64,000 nucleotides of DNA from DATJKD01 sp963728295 (GTDB lineage Bacteria; Pseudomonadota; Gammaproteobacteria; Steroidobacterales; Steroidobacteraceae). Location of the stretch: the NCBI GenBank assembly GCA_963728295.1, contig CAVSKB010000012.1:1-64000 (forward strand). Direction: 5' to 3'. Shown piece after piece: positions 20,388-30,421 of the stretch (position 1 is the first letter of the stretch; every line of letters begins with the position of its first letter). The notes under the pieces were generated by a model. It ran no database searches. It saw only the letters and a list, made by a program, of their open reading frames with translations, and had not been told where the DNA came from. The translations under genes were made by a program, and so were the position numbers.

Positions 20388-21796
20388 AACGATTCCTGCC
20401 CGACTCGATCGCGGGCTGGGTCGTCGTCGTGCTGATCAGCGGACTGGCGGTGTCGCAGGTCGTCACGCTCGCCATACTCTACAACACCCGCAGCCGGGCT
20501 GAGGCGGTGCTCGAACATTTCCGGCTTGCGGAGCGCATTGCCGACGCCGTGCGCCTGATCGAAACTGCCGACGAGGCGCAGCGCCCGCCGCTGCTGGCGG
20601 CATTCACGAGTGGCACGCTGCATGTCGCGTGGAGCGACGCCCCGGCCGTGGATGACATCGAGACGGACGATGCGCGCGCGAAGTTGTTCTCGGACATCCT
20701 CCAGGCCGCGCTCTGGGACGTCCCGTGGCGGACCCTGCGGGTATCCTTCACGCCCGCTCAACCTCGATCGGCGGCGGAACTGCCCGGTGGACGCCCAACC
20801 AACCGAACGACCAGTGTCGGCCGCAGCCTGGATGACATTCTCATGCAGCACGGCAGGGTGCCCGTGCTGCGGCTGGCGCTGCAACTCGACGATGCCTCGT
20901 GGCTCAACTTCGAAGCGCCGTTCGTCGAGACCTCGGGCACTTTCTCCACCGGATCGCTGCTGCTGCTGGGCCTCGTGGCACTCATGGTCGTCGGGTTGTC
21001 GATCTGGGCTGTGCGCCGCCTCACCGCACCACTGGAGACGCTGGCCCGTGCGGCCGAGCAACTGGGACGCGACGTTCACGCGGCACCACTCACGGAAGGC
21101 GGAGCGCGGGAAATGCGGCAGGCCACGCATGCGTTCAACTTGATGCAGGAACGTTTACAGCGCTTCGTGCACGATCGCATGCAGATGACCGCGGCGATCT
21201 CGCACGACCTGCGCACGCCGATCACGAGATTGCGGCTGAGGGCCGAGTTCGTCGAGGATGAGGAACAGCGCCGCAAGTTGCTTCGCGACCTGGACGACAT
21301 GGAAGCGATGATCGACGCGACACTGGCCTTCACCCGCGAGGAGGCGAGTAGCGAGGCGATGGCCAGCGTGGACCTCGTTTCGCTCGCCGAGACCGTCTGC
21401 GAGGATCGCACCGAAGTCACGCTCGAACTCGGCGCTAGCATCGAGCCTCGACTGCTGTGCTTCTGCCGTCCCGTCGCGATGCGCCGGTGCCTCGCCAATC
21501 TCGTCGACAATGCGGTCAAGTACGGCAACAGCGCGCGCGTTCGCCTGGAACTGGCGTCGGAATTCGTGACCATTCGTATCGACGACGATGGCCCCGGTGT
21601 TCCGGTGGCGGACCAGGAGAGGGTGTTCGCGCCTTTCGAGAGACTTGACTCGTCGCGCAACTCAGATTCGGGCGGCACGGGCTTGGGTCTCTCGATCGCA
21701 CGCACGATTGCGCGAGCCCATGGCGGTGACGTGACGATCGAGAATCGCAGGGAGGGTGGACTTCGGGTAACGCTCTCGCTACCGCGCCCGTCGTGA
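20384..21796 (+). CDS. EnvZ-like sensor histidine kinase
   Basis: A 470-aa inner-membrane kinase, partner of the regulator it overlaps by 4 bp. The first membrane helix is at residues 10-32 and the second near 190-212. A periplasmic sensor domain of about 155 residues lies between them. A HAMP domain, a HisKA domain with His in AAISHDLRTPITRLRL, and an ATPase domain follow (NLVDNAVKYGN, DDDGPGVPVADQ, GGTGLGLSIART). All catalytic boxes are intact. It probably senses an envelope signal, but the sensor domain has no family I recognise. Confidence 0.95.
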   Translation: MKRFLPDSIAGWVVVVLISGLAVSQVVTLAILYNTRSRAEAVLEHFRLAERIADAVRLIETADEAQRPPLLAAFTSGTLHVAWSDAPAVDDIETDDARAKLFSDILQAALWDVPWRTLRVSFTPAQPRSAAELPGGRPTNRTTSVGRSLDDILMQHGRVPVLRLALQLDDASWLNFEAPFVETSGTFSTGSLLLLGLVALMVVGLSIWAVRRLTAPLETLARAAEQLGRDVHAAPLTEGGAREMRQATHAFNLMQERLQRFVHDRMQMTAAISHDLRTPITRLRLRAEFVEDEEQRRKLLRDLDDMEAMIDATLAFTREEASSEAMASVDLVSLAETVCEDRTEVTLELGASIEPRLLCFCRPVAMRRCLANLVDNAVKYGNSARVRLELASEFVTIRIDDDGPGVPVADQERVFAPFERLDSSRNSDSGGTGLGLSIARTIARAHGGDVTIENRREGGLRVTLSLPRPS

Positions 21797-21984
21797 GTCT
21801 ATTCAGCTACTTAGCTGCAAACGTGGACCGGCCTCATAGCTCGAAGGTTGGTCGATGGCCGGCGACGCTGCACACAGGCCGCCCAAGGCTGCTTCGGCTG
21901 GGATTCTCGTTAACCGAGGTTCACAATAGGCGGCTCCAGCGCCCCGGTTGACCCGCCCACCAAACTCCGTGGAGGTCCCGCGCC

Positions 21985-23727
21985 ATGACCACTCGTCTTC
22001 GGCGATCGCTCGTTCTCACGACCCGTTTGGCACTCGTGCTCGCGGTCTCCGGCGCCGCGGCGCCGATCGGCCTCGCGCGCAGCCCGACAGATACCCGCGT
22101 CGCGGGCATCGACGTCGACGCTACCACGATCCCAGAGCTCCAGGAGTTGATGGACGCGCATCGGCTGAAGTCCGTGCAGCTGACCCAGTTCTACCTGCAC
22201 CGGATCCGCAAGCTCAACCCGACCCTCAACGCCGTCATCACCGTCAGCCCGACGGCGCTCGCCGACGCCCGAGCGGCCGACGCGGCACGCCGCCGCGGCG
22301 ATGACCGACCGCTCCTCGGCATCCCGATCATCGTCAAGGACAACATCAACACCACCGGCATGGCCACAACCGCCGGTTCCTGGGCGCTCGCCGGCAGCAC
22401 GCCGGACGACGCGTTCATCGTCCAGCAGCTCAAGGCCGCGGGCGCCCTCATCATCGGCAAGGCCAACCTGTCCGAGTGGGCGAACTTCCGATCCGGACCC
22501 TCGTCGAGCGGCTGGAGCGGGATCGGCGGCCAGACGAACATGGCCTACGTCCTCGATCGCAATCCCTGCGGCTCGAGCTCCGGCTCCGGCGTCATCGCGT
22601 CCGCTGACCTCGCAGTGGCCGCCGTCGGCACCGAGACCGATGGCTCGGTCGTCTGCCCCTCGGGCGCGAACGCGAACGCCGGCATCAAGCCGACACTCGG
22701 GCTCCTGAGCCGGGCGGGCGTCGTCCCGATCTCGGCCGACCAGGACACCGCCGGGCCGATGGCCCGCAACGTGACCGACGCCGCGGTGCTGCTCGGCGCG
22801 ATGACCGGCGTGGACCCCAACGATCCAGCAACGGCCGAGCAGGTCGGCAACGCCTTCACCGACTACACGCCGTTCCTCGACGCCGGCGCGCTCCAGGGAG
22901 CCCGCATCGGCGTCTGGCGCGAGGGCACCTACGACCCGTCGATCAGCCCGGAAGTCGACGCGATGATCAACGACACGATCGACGCGCTCGAAGCGGCCGG
23001 CGCGACAGTGATTGACAACACCAGGATCCCAATCGAGCCGGCCTATGGCCCGGAGTTCGAGGCGCTGCTCTGCGAGTTCAAGACCGACGTCGCCTCGTAT
23101 CTCGACGCCTACACCGAAGCCGGCTACCCGAAGACGCTCCAGGACCTGATCGACTTCAATAACGATCACCCGGAGCTCGAGTCCGGAGCGCCGGAGTCCG
23201 ACTGGAATTCGCTGATCTTCGACCTCGCCCAGGCGACCGGCGGCCGAAGCGACCCGGCATGCACCGCGGCTCGCGCGGCGGCAACGCCCGTCGCCCAGGC
23301 GGCGATCGACGACACGCTGGCCGCGAACGACCTCGACGCGATCATCGCACCGACGAACGGCCCGGCCTGGGTCACCGACCCGGTCAACGGTGACCTCGGC
23401 GGCGACTTCTCGACGTTCGTCGGGTCGTCGAGTCCGGCAGCGATCGCCGGCTATGCCGACATCACGGTGCCCGCAGGCTACGTGGGGCCGCTCCCGCTCG
23501 GCATCACGTTCATCGGCGGCCGCTGGGACGAGCCGACGCTGATCGGCCTCGCGTATGCGTTCGAGCAGGCGACGCAGGTACGCGTCCCGCCGGATTTCAT
23601 CCCGACGATCGGCGACGACGCATCGGCCGCGCGCCAGCCCTCTTCGCACGCGAAGCAGAAGCACGAGAAGCAGAAGGCGGCCGTCCCGGGCCGACGCGGC
23701 ACATGGAGGATGCCACCGCTGCGGTAG
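21985..23727 (+). CDS. secreted amidase (amidase signature family)
   Basis: 580 aa. GGAGG lies 9 nt upstream of the ATG, and the leader is a signal peptide (TRLALVLAVSGAAAPIGLA). The Ser-cisSer-Lys triad of the amidase signature family is present. Lys is in PIIVKDNINTTG (residue about 118), cis-Ser in PCGSSSGSG (about 196) and the nucleophile Ser in TETDGSVVCPSG (about 220). It hydrolyses carboxamides and is predicted periplasmic or secreted. Third codon positions are almost all G or C, more so than in neighbours. The tail is Lys/His-rich (HAKQKHEKQK). A broken DUF899 gene abuts its stop. Together these suggest acquisition, perhaps from an actinobacterium, but this is inference. Confidence 0.85.
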   Translation: MTTRLRRSLVLTTRLALVLAVSGAAAPIGLARSPTDTRVAGIDVDATTIPELQELMDAHRLKSVQLTQFYLHRIRKLNPTLNAVITVSPTALADARAADAARRRGDDRPLLGIPIIVKDNINTTGMATTAGSWALAGSTPDDAFIVQQLKAAGALIIGKANLSEWANFRSGPSSSGWSGIGGQTNMAYVLDRNPCGSSSGSGVIASADLAVAAVGTETDGSVVCPSGANANAGIKPTLGLLSRAGVVPISADQDTAGPMARNVTDAAVLLGAMTGVDPNDPATAEQVGNAFTDYTPFLDAGALQGARIGVWREGTYDPSISPEVDAMINDTIDALEAAGATVIDNTRIPIEPAYGPEFEALLCEFKTDVASYLDAYTEAGYPKTLQDLIDFNNDHPELESGAPESDWNSLIFDLAQATGGRSDPACTAARAAATPVAQAAIDDTLAANDLDAIIAPTNGPAWVTDPVNGDLGGDFSTFVGSSSPAAIAGYADITVPAGYVGPLPLGITFIGGRWDEPTLIGLAYAFEQATQVRVPPDFIPTIGDDASAARQPSSHAKQKHEKQKAAVPGRRGTWRMPPLR

Positions 23728-24097
23728 CTCGCACTCAAGGCCGAGAAGGAGCTGACCAGGCGTAGCGACGAGCTGGCGCGGCGGCGGCAGGAGCTGCCCT
23801 GGGTTCGAATCGACAAGCAGTATCGCTTCGAGACTGACGAGGGGAGCGTCTGGCGCCGCTCGCCAAGCTGCAGGCATACAAGCGGCCGATGGGTACGCGC
23901 GGGAAAGGCCGGGAATGAGCGCGTTCGTGCTCGAGCATGGCGTCGTCTACCACACCTATTCCGCCTATGCGCGCGGCTTGGACGGACTCTGGGGCGCGTA
24001 CCAGTGGCTCGACCGGGCCCCGAAGGGACGCAACGAGCCGGACTTCTGGTGGCGCCGCCACGACGAGTACGCCAACCAAGGCACGGGCACGCGCTGA
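23728..24097 (+). pseudogene. DUF899 (thioredoxin-like) gene remnant with central deletion
   Basis: Right after the amidase stop, the reading LKAEKELTRRSDELARRR with LPWVRIDKQYRFE matches the conserved N-terminus of DUF899 proteins (about 230 aa). Some 80 bp on, in a different frame, VVYHTYSAYARGLDGLWGAY and LDRAPKGRNEPDF match the conserved C-terminus of the same family. The middle, including the thioredoxin-like core, is missing. It is a decayed gene, not a frame error. A second DUF899 copy lies at 30.4-31.0 kb on the other strand. Confidence 0.7.
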
Positions 24098-24127
24098 AGC
24101 TTCTCCAGCTTCGCGGGCGTTTCGCCC
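24096..24127 (+). other. two adjacent small hairpins
   Basis: GAAGCT-TCTCC-AGCTTC (24096-24112) is followed directly by GGGCG-TTT-CGCCC (24115-24127). They lie at the 3' end of the DUF899 remnant and could be what is left of its terminator, although no T-run follows. The rest of the gap to 24378 shows nothing I can name. Confidence 0.3.
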
Positions 24128-24378
24128 ATACATCTAAAACTTGCTGAGATGTTATGTCGGGTGACGCATTTCGCAGTGTAGAGATGCGGTAAGTTTGCCT
24201 TGAGGTATGAACAACGAGAGCGTCGCCAGGCGCCCAGACTTACATCGCATACCGCTTCCCGGAAGCTGGCCGCTTCGTGGCCGTCATCGCGACGAGCTCA
24301 CGGCGAAATTCAATAAATGCCTACGAACTCGAACCGTCAGCGCCGCGTCGCTGCATCGCGATTCGAATATGGAGAATT

Positions 24379-25770
24379 ATGTTCCCTGTGATTACTGACA
24401 TGGAACGTCGCAAGTCAGGACGCCCTTGGAGCGTGTGCGCGCTCGCGGCCTGCCTCATTGTGGTAGCGCCTGCGTGCGCACGCGCTGATTCCCCGGGCGA
24501 GCTCGCCCGCTACGTGGCTGCGCCAGACACGAGTTATGCGTGGCGCGAAGTGAAGTCGCGACGTGTTGGCTCCGCCGAGGTTACGGAGCTCATCCTGACG
24601 TCCCAGACCTGGCGCGACATTCCGTGGAAGCACCATCTGATCCTGGTGCGTCCGCCGAATGTGGATGCGTCGTCGCAGCAGGTGTTCCTCTTCATCGGCG
24701 GCGGCCGCTGGAAGCCCGAGTACGAGAACGGCTTCCAGGGCGCCCTGCCGCGCGAGGCGCTGATCTTCGCGCGGTTGGCCGAGACATTGCGGGCCCCCAT
24801 CGCCGTGCTCGCGCAGGTGCCGTATCAACCGATGTTCGACCGTCGCGAAGATGCGCTGATCGCCTACACCTTCGATCACTATCTTGTGAGCGGCGAGGCC
24901 GACTGGCCGCTGCTGCTGCCGATGGTCAAGAGCGCCGTGCGCGCGATGGACGCGGTGCAGGCGTTCGCGCGCGAGCGCTGGCAGATGCCGGTGACGTCGT
25001 TCACGGTCGCGGGGGCTTCGAAGCGCGGTTGGACGTCATGGTTGACTGCGGCCGTGGATCCGCGCGTCTCGAGCGTCGCACCAATCGCGATCGACATGCT
25101 CAACCTGCCTGCCCAGATGGCGTTGCAGCGCGACACCTTCGGCGGGTTGTCCGATCAGGTGCAGGACTATATCGCCATCGACCTGCCCGGACGCGTCGCC
25201 ACCGAGCGCGGCCGCAGCCTGATGGCGATGGTCGATCCCTACCAGTATCTGGCCGATCTCACGCCTCCGAAGCTGATCCTGCTTGGCACGAACGACCGCT
25301 ACTGGCCGCTCGATGCGCTCAAACTCTACTGGGACGGGCTCCCCGAACCCAAGCGCGTGCTCTATGTGCCGAACCAGGGACACGGCGTGCGGGACCTTGA
25401 TCGCCTGATTGGCGGCTTGAGTGCGCTCCACCGATATTCCGTGCACGGCGAGCAACTGCCGGCGGTGACCTGGGCCTACGCCGCACACGCCGATCGCCTC
25501 GGTGTCGACGTGCAAACGAACCGGGTGCCCCGTCGCGTGCTCGCGTGGACGGCGATCAGCGCGACTCGGGATTTTCGTGAGGCGCGCTGGACGTCGCATC
25601 GCTGCAAACGTAAGGACGGGAAATTCGCCTGCAGTGTCGCGCGGCCGTCCAAGGGCTTCACCGCCATGTACGCCGAGCTGTGGTTCAAGGATCCGGGGTA
25701 TCCGAAGTTCCCGCTGGCCACGGTCGTGTGTATAGCCGGTGAGCCTCAAGACGGAGCTCCGGGCTGCTGA
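24379..25770 (+). CDS. PhoPQ-activated pathogenicity-related (PqaA-type) alpha/beta hydrolase
   Basis: 463 aa of the PhoPQ-activated protein family. Conserved stretches include HHLILVRPP, VFLFIGGGRWKP, IAVLAQVPYQPMF, DWPLLLPMVKSAVRAMDA and the nucleophile region FTVAGASKRGWTSWLTAA. YQYLADLTPPKLILLGTNDRYW and VPNQGHGV supply the acid and His. A hydrophobic leader ending in PACARA suggests export. The start at 24379 has GGAG 4 nt upstream. An in-frame ATG at 24400 is an alternative. In Salmonella, PqaA is linked to antimicrobial-peptide resistance. Enzymatic activity is not firmly known. Confidence 0.85.
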   Translation: MFPVITDMERRKSGRPWSVCALAACLIVVAPACARADSPGELARYVAAPDTSYAWREVKSRRVGSAEVTELILTSQTWRDIPWKHHLILVRPPNVDASSQQVFLFIGGGRWKPEYENGFQGALPREALIFARLAETLRAPIAVLAQVPYQPMFDRREDALIAYTFDHYLVSGEADWPLLLPMVKSAVRAMDAVQAFARERWQMPVTSFTVAGASKRGWTSWLTAAVDPRVSSVAPIAIDMLNLPAQMALQRDTFGGLSDQVQDYIAIDLPGRVATERGRSLMAMVDPYQYLADLTPPKLILLGTNDRYWPLDALKLYWDGLPEPKRVLYVPNQGHGVRDLDRLIGGLSALHRYSVHGEQLPAVTWAYAAHADRLGVDVQTNRVPRRVLAWTAISATRDFREARWTSHRCKRKDGKFACSVARPSKGFTAMYAELWFKDPGYPKFPLATVVCIAGEPQDGAPGC

Positions 25771-25779
25771 GGCTGAATG

Positions 25780-26181
25780 TCAGCCGCGAAATTCCTCGGT
25801 GTGTTGCTGCCCCGCGTCTCCGATTTCGTCCCAGGCGGCCTTCGAGCCCACCCAGATGTGGTGGATGACCTTGAGCGCGTCACCTCCCTGAACAATGGAA
25901 CCTGCCGGCGCGAACACTCTTGCCGGGTCGTTCTCACCTGGCACGGGTGAGCCGCAGACACTGCAGAACCAGGTTTGCCAGTTTGTGTCCGGCTTCTTCC
26001 ACGTTGCGATGAGCTCCTGGCCCCGGACCCACCGGAATTGGTCGTTCGGAACGACAACCACCGCGATCCCGTTGCTCCCCGTGGACCTGCGACAGATCGA
26101 GCAGTGGCACACGAAGACACCAGAGAGATCCGCGTCGATCTCGAACTGAACCGCGCCGCAATTGCATTCCCCTGTGGCCAT
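25780..26181 (-). CDS. GFA family (CENP-V/GFA) zinc-binding protein
   Basis: 133 aa. The Cys motifs that bind zinc in the glutathione-dependent formaldehyde-activating (GFA) fold are all there: GECNCGAVQFE, VCHCSICRRSTGS and WFCSVCGSPVP. Most members have no proven activity, and the formaldehyde link holds only for a few. It runs convergent to the PqaA-like gene, and its start lies 6 bp past the stop of the SnoaL-like gene, so the two are probably one transcript. Confidence 0.9.
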   Translation of the reverse strand: MATGECNCGAVQFEIDADLSGVFVCHCSICRRSTGSNGIAVVVVPNDQFRWVRGQELIATWKKPDTNWQTWFCSVCGSPVPGENDPARVFAPAGSIVQGGDALKVIHHIWVGSKAAWDEIGDAGQQHTEEFRG

Positions 26182-26187
26182 CCGACG

Positions 26188-26556
26188 TTATCCCCAGGCG
26201 CCCTGTACGTAGGGTGAGTTCCACATGTCCGTGATCAGGCCGTTCTCGACCTTGAAGACTTCGATCCCGCAGAGGCGCTTATCGCCCTTCCGCATGGTCA
26301 TCTCCCAGATCCAGGTTACGAACGGCCCCTCCCCGTGCAGGACCACGGTGTGGAAATGGGGCTCGAGTGCTCGCGCGCTGCTGCCACGGATGCGGTCCAT
26401 CTGCTCGGCGTGCGTCATCTCCGTGACCGAATTTGGATCGTGGCGTCGAACCGGATTCGCACACAACCTGGGGATCCAATCGGGATCTCCCTCATTGCTC
26501 GTGTGACGAATGTAGAGCTCTACGATCTCGAGGGGCGTGGATTGCTTGTGACTCAT
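26188..26556 (-). CDS. SnoaL-like (NTF2-fold) protein
   Basis: 122 aa of the SnoaL-like/NTF2 superfamily, a cone-shaped fold used by small isomerases, cyclases and binding proteins. The helix IVELYIRHTSNEGDPDWIPRL (first 20 residues of it) and the strands FHTVVLHGEGPFVTWIWEM and GIEVFKVENGLITDMWNSPY follow the usual order. It sits directly upstream of the GFA gene. The role is unknown. Confidence 0.75.
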   Translation of the reverse strand: MSHKQSTPLEIVELYIRHTSNEGDPDWIPRLCANPVRRHDPNSVTEMTHAEQMDRIRGSSARALEPHFHTVVLHGEGPFVTWIWEMTMRKGDKRLCGIEVFKVENGLITDMWNSPYVQGAWG

Positions 26557-26613
26557 GACGCAGATCCGCCAGCTTCAGAATACACCCAGCGATACTGAGC
26601 GGGTAGGTCGCTG

Positions 26614-29275
26614 CTAGTCACGAACAATGGGCACACACAGGCAGCGCGTCAACGACGCGGCTGTAGAGTCTGCGTTAGGCGCGGAGAGCATGGTTGAGTG
26701 GTCACCTCGGGTCTCGACAATCGAGAGAGTGCGAGCGTGCTTGCGCCAAATGGCTTCGAGAGAGGGAAGGCCAGGCTCACGGCGCACAGGCGTGAACAGA
26801 GTGAGCTGCCCGCAATAAAACCCGGGGCGATATCGTGCCGATGCGATCAGTGCACTCGCGGCTACTCTGACAACGCTTGTGGGCAAGGAGCTCGGAAGGC
26901 CAGGCAGCGACGCGTCGTCCCGCGGTGCTGCGCGCAAGTTGCCGGGCAAGCGGGCAATGCGCCGGCCGATGATGGAGAGCCAGGCCCGCGGCGGCCATCT
27001 CAGAGGACTCATCAACGTATCGAAGAGGCCGACGAAGCCGACTTCATTGCCCGATTCCGAAAGCCGCCGCGCAATCTCGAAGGCCACCAGTCCACCGAAG
27101 GAATAGCCGCATAGGCAATAGGGGCCATTCGGTTGGCGTGCTTTGATCTGCTTCAGATAGTCCGCGGCCATCGCCTCCACGCTGGCGTGTGGCATTTCCC
27201 CGCGTGCGAGACCGCGTGCCCGAATGCCGATGACGGCGCCGGGGTAAGCCATGCGGCGGGCGGTAGGCAGGATATCAATGACATTCCCGCCGACCCCATG
27301 AATGATGAAGACCGGCGGCGAGCCCGCGCCCCCCTTGAGAAGAACGAGCGGGGTGTAGCGCGGCTCGCGGCACTCTCTCAGCACCTCGCAAAACCCACCG
27401 AAACTCGGCGTCTCGTAGATCAGAGTCGGTGACAGCTCCAATCCCAGTGCACCTTCGAGCTCCATCGCAAACGTGATCGCTTTCAGGGAGTCGCCGCCCG
27501 CGTCGAAGAAGTCGTCATGAAGCCCGCCAACCGGCGCGAGCAGTACGTCTTGCCAGACGCGCGCTACCGCCTGCGCGATGTGATCGCCATCCCCGGGGGC
27601 AAGCCCTGCGTCATCGGCCGGTTGGGCCCGTTCTCTCTGGACGTTGGCGTCATCGAGAGCAATGAGCGCGCGAACGTCCGAGCTTCGAGGTTGGCAGGCG
27701 GGGAATCTCGTTAGCGAGGTAGAAGCGCGCTGGGCGCATCGGCGCTGGCGCCGAGCGCACCAGCGCTCTCAATTCCGCAACCAGCCCGGCAGGCGCTCCA
27801 TCGTGCGCGGTCACATACGCGACGAGCGTCGTCGCGCCATTGACGCTGCTCGTTCGCGCCAGCGCACCAACATCTCGTACGAAAGGGTGCTTGCGAAGAA
27901 CGGCTTCCACGCCTTCGAGATGAACGCGGACGCCGCGGATCTTGACTTGCCTGTCCTTGCGTCCTACTCGGTCCAGCAGGCCGTCTGGCCTCTGGCGCAC
28001 GAGGTCTCCCGTTCGAAAGAGTCGACATGCGCGCACGCCAACAGTTGCAACGCTCTCGTCCGCGCGACGTCCATCGGCCCAACGTCCCAACGACACATAT
28101 GGACTTGCGACAATGAGCTCGCCGACTTCGCCAGGCTGCGTGACGCGGCCATCCTCGTCGACTATCGCGAGGCGGTTGCCCGGGAGGGGATAGCCGATGG
28201 GAACGCGGGCATCTTCTCCCCGGCACGAGTCGTCGACGAACCACTGAAGCATCGGTGCTTCTGTGGCAGCGTAGATCAACTGGATCTTGGCTCCCGGCGT
28301 AAGCCATGAACGCAGCAGGTCGATGTCGCTCCAGAGCGTAGTGTCGCCGCCCACGCGAACCAGCCGCAGGGTGACCGCGGCGGGTGCTGAGCTGGCGGCG
28401 ACGACAGACCTCAAGAGAGCCGGGAACGCGAACAGGATCGTAATGGCCTCTGCGCGGATCACATTCGAAATCGCGCGCACGCCGGCCCTTTGCGGATCGA
28501 GGAGGTGAATGCTCGCCCCTGCCAGCAGGGCCGTCATGACATCGCGCACCCCGACGATCGTGCAAGGCGAGGCGAGCGTCAGAAATCGGTCCGCCGCGTT
28601 GATATGCGCGGCGTTGATGGATTGAGCCACGCGCTGCAAGAGGTTTCTCTGACTGTTGACGATGCCCTTAGGCCGGCCAGTGCTCCCGGAAGTGAACAGC
28701 ACACAGGCGGGTTCATCCAGGCCCAGCCTGGCGGGTCGCCAGCCCTCGCGCGCAGACTTGGGCAACGTCGTCAGTCGAATGACGCGCATCGGTGGCACGC
28801 GAGGCTCGACGCCTTCAAGGCCGTCTTCTCGTGTGATGATCAGGCTCGGCCGCGCATCCTCCAGCGCGTCATCCAGCCAGTCTTTCGGATGGTCAGTATC
28901 GAGTGCGACAAACGGGCGTCCTGCCGCCAGGCACGCGAACATCGCCAGAGCAAACATCGGAGATGCCGGCAACAAGATGCCGATCAGATCTCCCGGATTG
29001 CTGTCGGCGGCCAGGGTTTCAGCCAGTCCGCTGAGACCATCCCACAGTTCGCCGAACGTCAGAGCTGTCTCGGTATTCCTGATCGCGATCCGGTCTCGAT
29101 GCAGGCGAGCCGCGTGCTCGAAGTGATCGATGATCGGCCGATCCAAAGCCGAATCGGGGAACCGGGTAAAGAGTCGATCAACGGGGCCGTTCCAGTCCAA
29201 CGGGCGCCGATCGTCGTCGAGCCATACCGGCATACAAGCTACATACGCATGAGTCGTTGGCGTGGCAGGCCTCAT
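26614..29275 (-). CDS. A-T-TE tridomain NRPS-like synthetase (frameshifted)
   Basis: About 886 aa. An adenylation domain (FTSGSTGRPKGIV, IYAATEAPM, FRTGDLVRQRPDGLLDRVG, RKDRQVKIRG and Lys in LPTSKLDVRAL) is followed by a carrier domain (DDFFDAGGDSLKAI, phosphopantetheine Ser in GGDSL) and a thioesterase (FIIHGVGG, GYSFGG, His in GDHSTM). A one-base insertion near 27685 splits the A domain from the rest. In core A4 the Asp that holds the amino group of amino acids is replaced: TIVGVRDVMTALLAGA stands where FDASVWEIF is usual. A substrate without an alpha-amino group, such as an aryl-pyruvate, is therefore likely. The same layout is found in RalA of Ralstonia and in fungal atromentin synthetases. 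No condensation domain or other biosynthetic gene adjoins it. Confidence 0.85.
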
Positions 29276-29420
29276 GGGCTCATAGGGTGACGGACCCCGC
29301 GCGCTGCGTGGGGTCGTTGCGACGATCGGGGGATTTCGGGGAGCCAGCCGCGGCTACGCGCTGCCAAAGCGCGATTCGCTGGGGCTCAATTCACTGTGAA
29401 ATCACCCGGCGTCTGCGTGC

Positions 29421-29564
29421 TCATTGGAGTTGTTGCGACGTCGCGGGCTCGCAGCTTGGCGGCGGCCCGAATGTGGGCGCCGCGAGGAAGAGGCTTACAA
29501 CGATGACACCAAGTACGTACCTGGAACGACTCGTGGAACGCCTCACTGACTCGATGGATGCCAT
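29421..29564 (-). CDS. small exported peptide, hypothetical
   Basis: 47 codons starting MASIESVRRSTSRSR, then a hydrophobic stretch (YVLGVIVVSLFLAAPTFG) and a short Pro/Cys tail. GGAGG sits 8 nt before the ATG, which is the main support. No family is recognised. The rest of the gap from 29276 to 29856 shows no other feature. Confidence 0.35.
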   Translation of the reverse strand: MASIESVRRSTSRSRYVLGVIVVSLFLAAPTFGPPPSCEPATSQQLQ

Positions 29565-29856
29565 GATCAGGACCTCCGTGGTGCAGTTTTGCCGATCGCG
29601 TTGCCATCGCAGCGGGGCGACCGTTCGCCTCGCTGCCAGACGCTGCATCCAGTTCGGTAGCCCGGCCGTCTTCCTGAACAGGAGACCCGTGGTTCTGCGG
29701 CCCCGGCTCACGCCGGGTGTGCCTTTATCGCCAGATCAATCTGGTGAGCGTAACGATAGCGACGCACACGGATACCCTCGCGTCGAACCCGACATAAGGG
29801 TCCTGTTCAGGGCTGATTCGTGACGCAGCTCACGCTTGCGGCGATCCCTGCCGGCG

Positions 29857-30330
29857 TTACGGGACCCAGCCGGGCAGGGCGGCCGCCTGCCTGATCCACG
29901 TCGCGATCTGCACCTCGTCGAGCTGATCGTCCTCGTGGATGTCGAGGTAGCGCACGTCCTTGTGCTTGGACTCGCCGGGCGGGACAGGACGCAGCGAGGT
30001 GCCGCGGAAGAAAGCCACCTTGATGTACTTCGTGAAGCAATGGAAGTTGAGGAACCAGCCCTGACCCTCGACGCCATAGAAGGGCGAGTTCCACCTCACG
30101 GCCTTGCGGACGTTGGGCACGTTGCGCACGATGAGCGCGTCGAGGCGTCGCCCGACGTCGCGTTTCCAGCCCGGCATAGCCGCGATGTAGGCCCGCACGG
30201 GGGCGTCGCCGTCGGCCTTCGCGATCTGCGGATTGCCGCCTGTGAGGAGGGTGGGTTTGGTCGCGGCGGGCTTCCCCTTGACGACGCGGGACGGGCGCTT
30301 GGCCGCCTTGGGCTTGGCCTTGCTTGGCAT
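29857..30330 (-). CDS. DUF1801 (YdhG-like) protein
   Basis: 157 aa. GGAGGAG upstream fixes the start at 30330. A Lys/Ala-rich basic tail of about 35 residues (SKAKPKAAKRPSRVVKGK) precedes the DUF1801 domain. That domain shows VRAYIAAMPGWKRDVGRRLD, VRKAVRWNSPFYGVEGQGWF and YIKVAFFRGTSLRPVPPG. It is a small cytoplasmic fold related to frataxin-like/YdhG proteins, with no proven function. The basic tail hints at nucleic-acid contact, as inference only. Confidence 0.85.
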   Translation of the reverse strand: MPSKAKPKAAKRPSRVVKGKPAATKPTLLTGGNPQIAKADGDAPVRAYIAAMPGWKRDVGRRLDALIVRNVPNVRKAVRWNSPFYGVEGQGWFLNFHCFTKYIKVAFFRGTSLRPVPPGESKHKDVRYLDIHEDDQLDEVQIATWIRQAAALPGWVP

Positions 30331-30421
30331 GTGCTCCTCCTGGTCTTGTCAGATTCGCGGGCCGTGGCCCGTCCGTAATGGCATGCGCCTCAGCGGCCGG
30401 GGTTGAGCGGAGCGGTGTCCG

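Noticed and set aside
23795..23825. GGGTTCGAATC, which resembles a tRNA T-arm
   Set aside because: It lies within the DUF899 remnant coding for LPWVRIDKQY and has no acceptor, D or anticodon arm around it.
21910..23877. A 655-codon - strand open frame opposite the amidase
   Set aside because: The + strand has the full amidase signature triad and a signal peptide. The antisense frame is open only because of extreme third-position GC.
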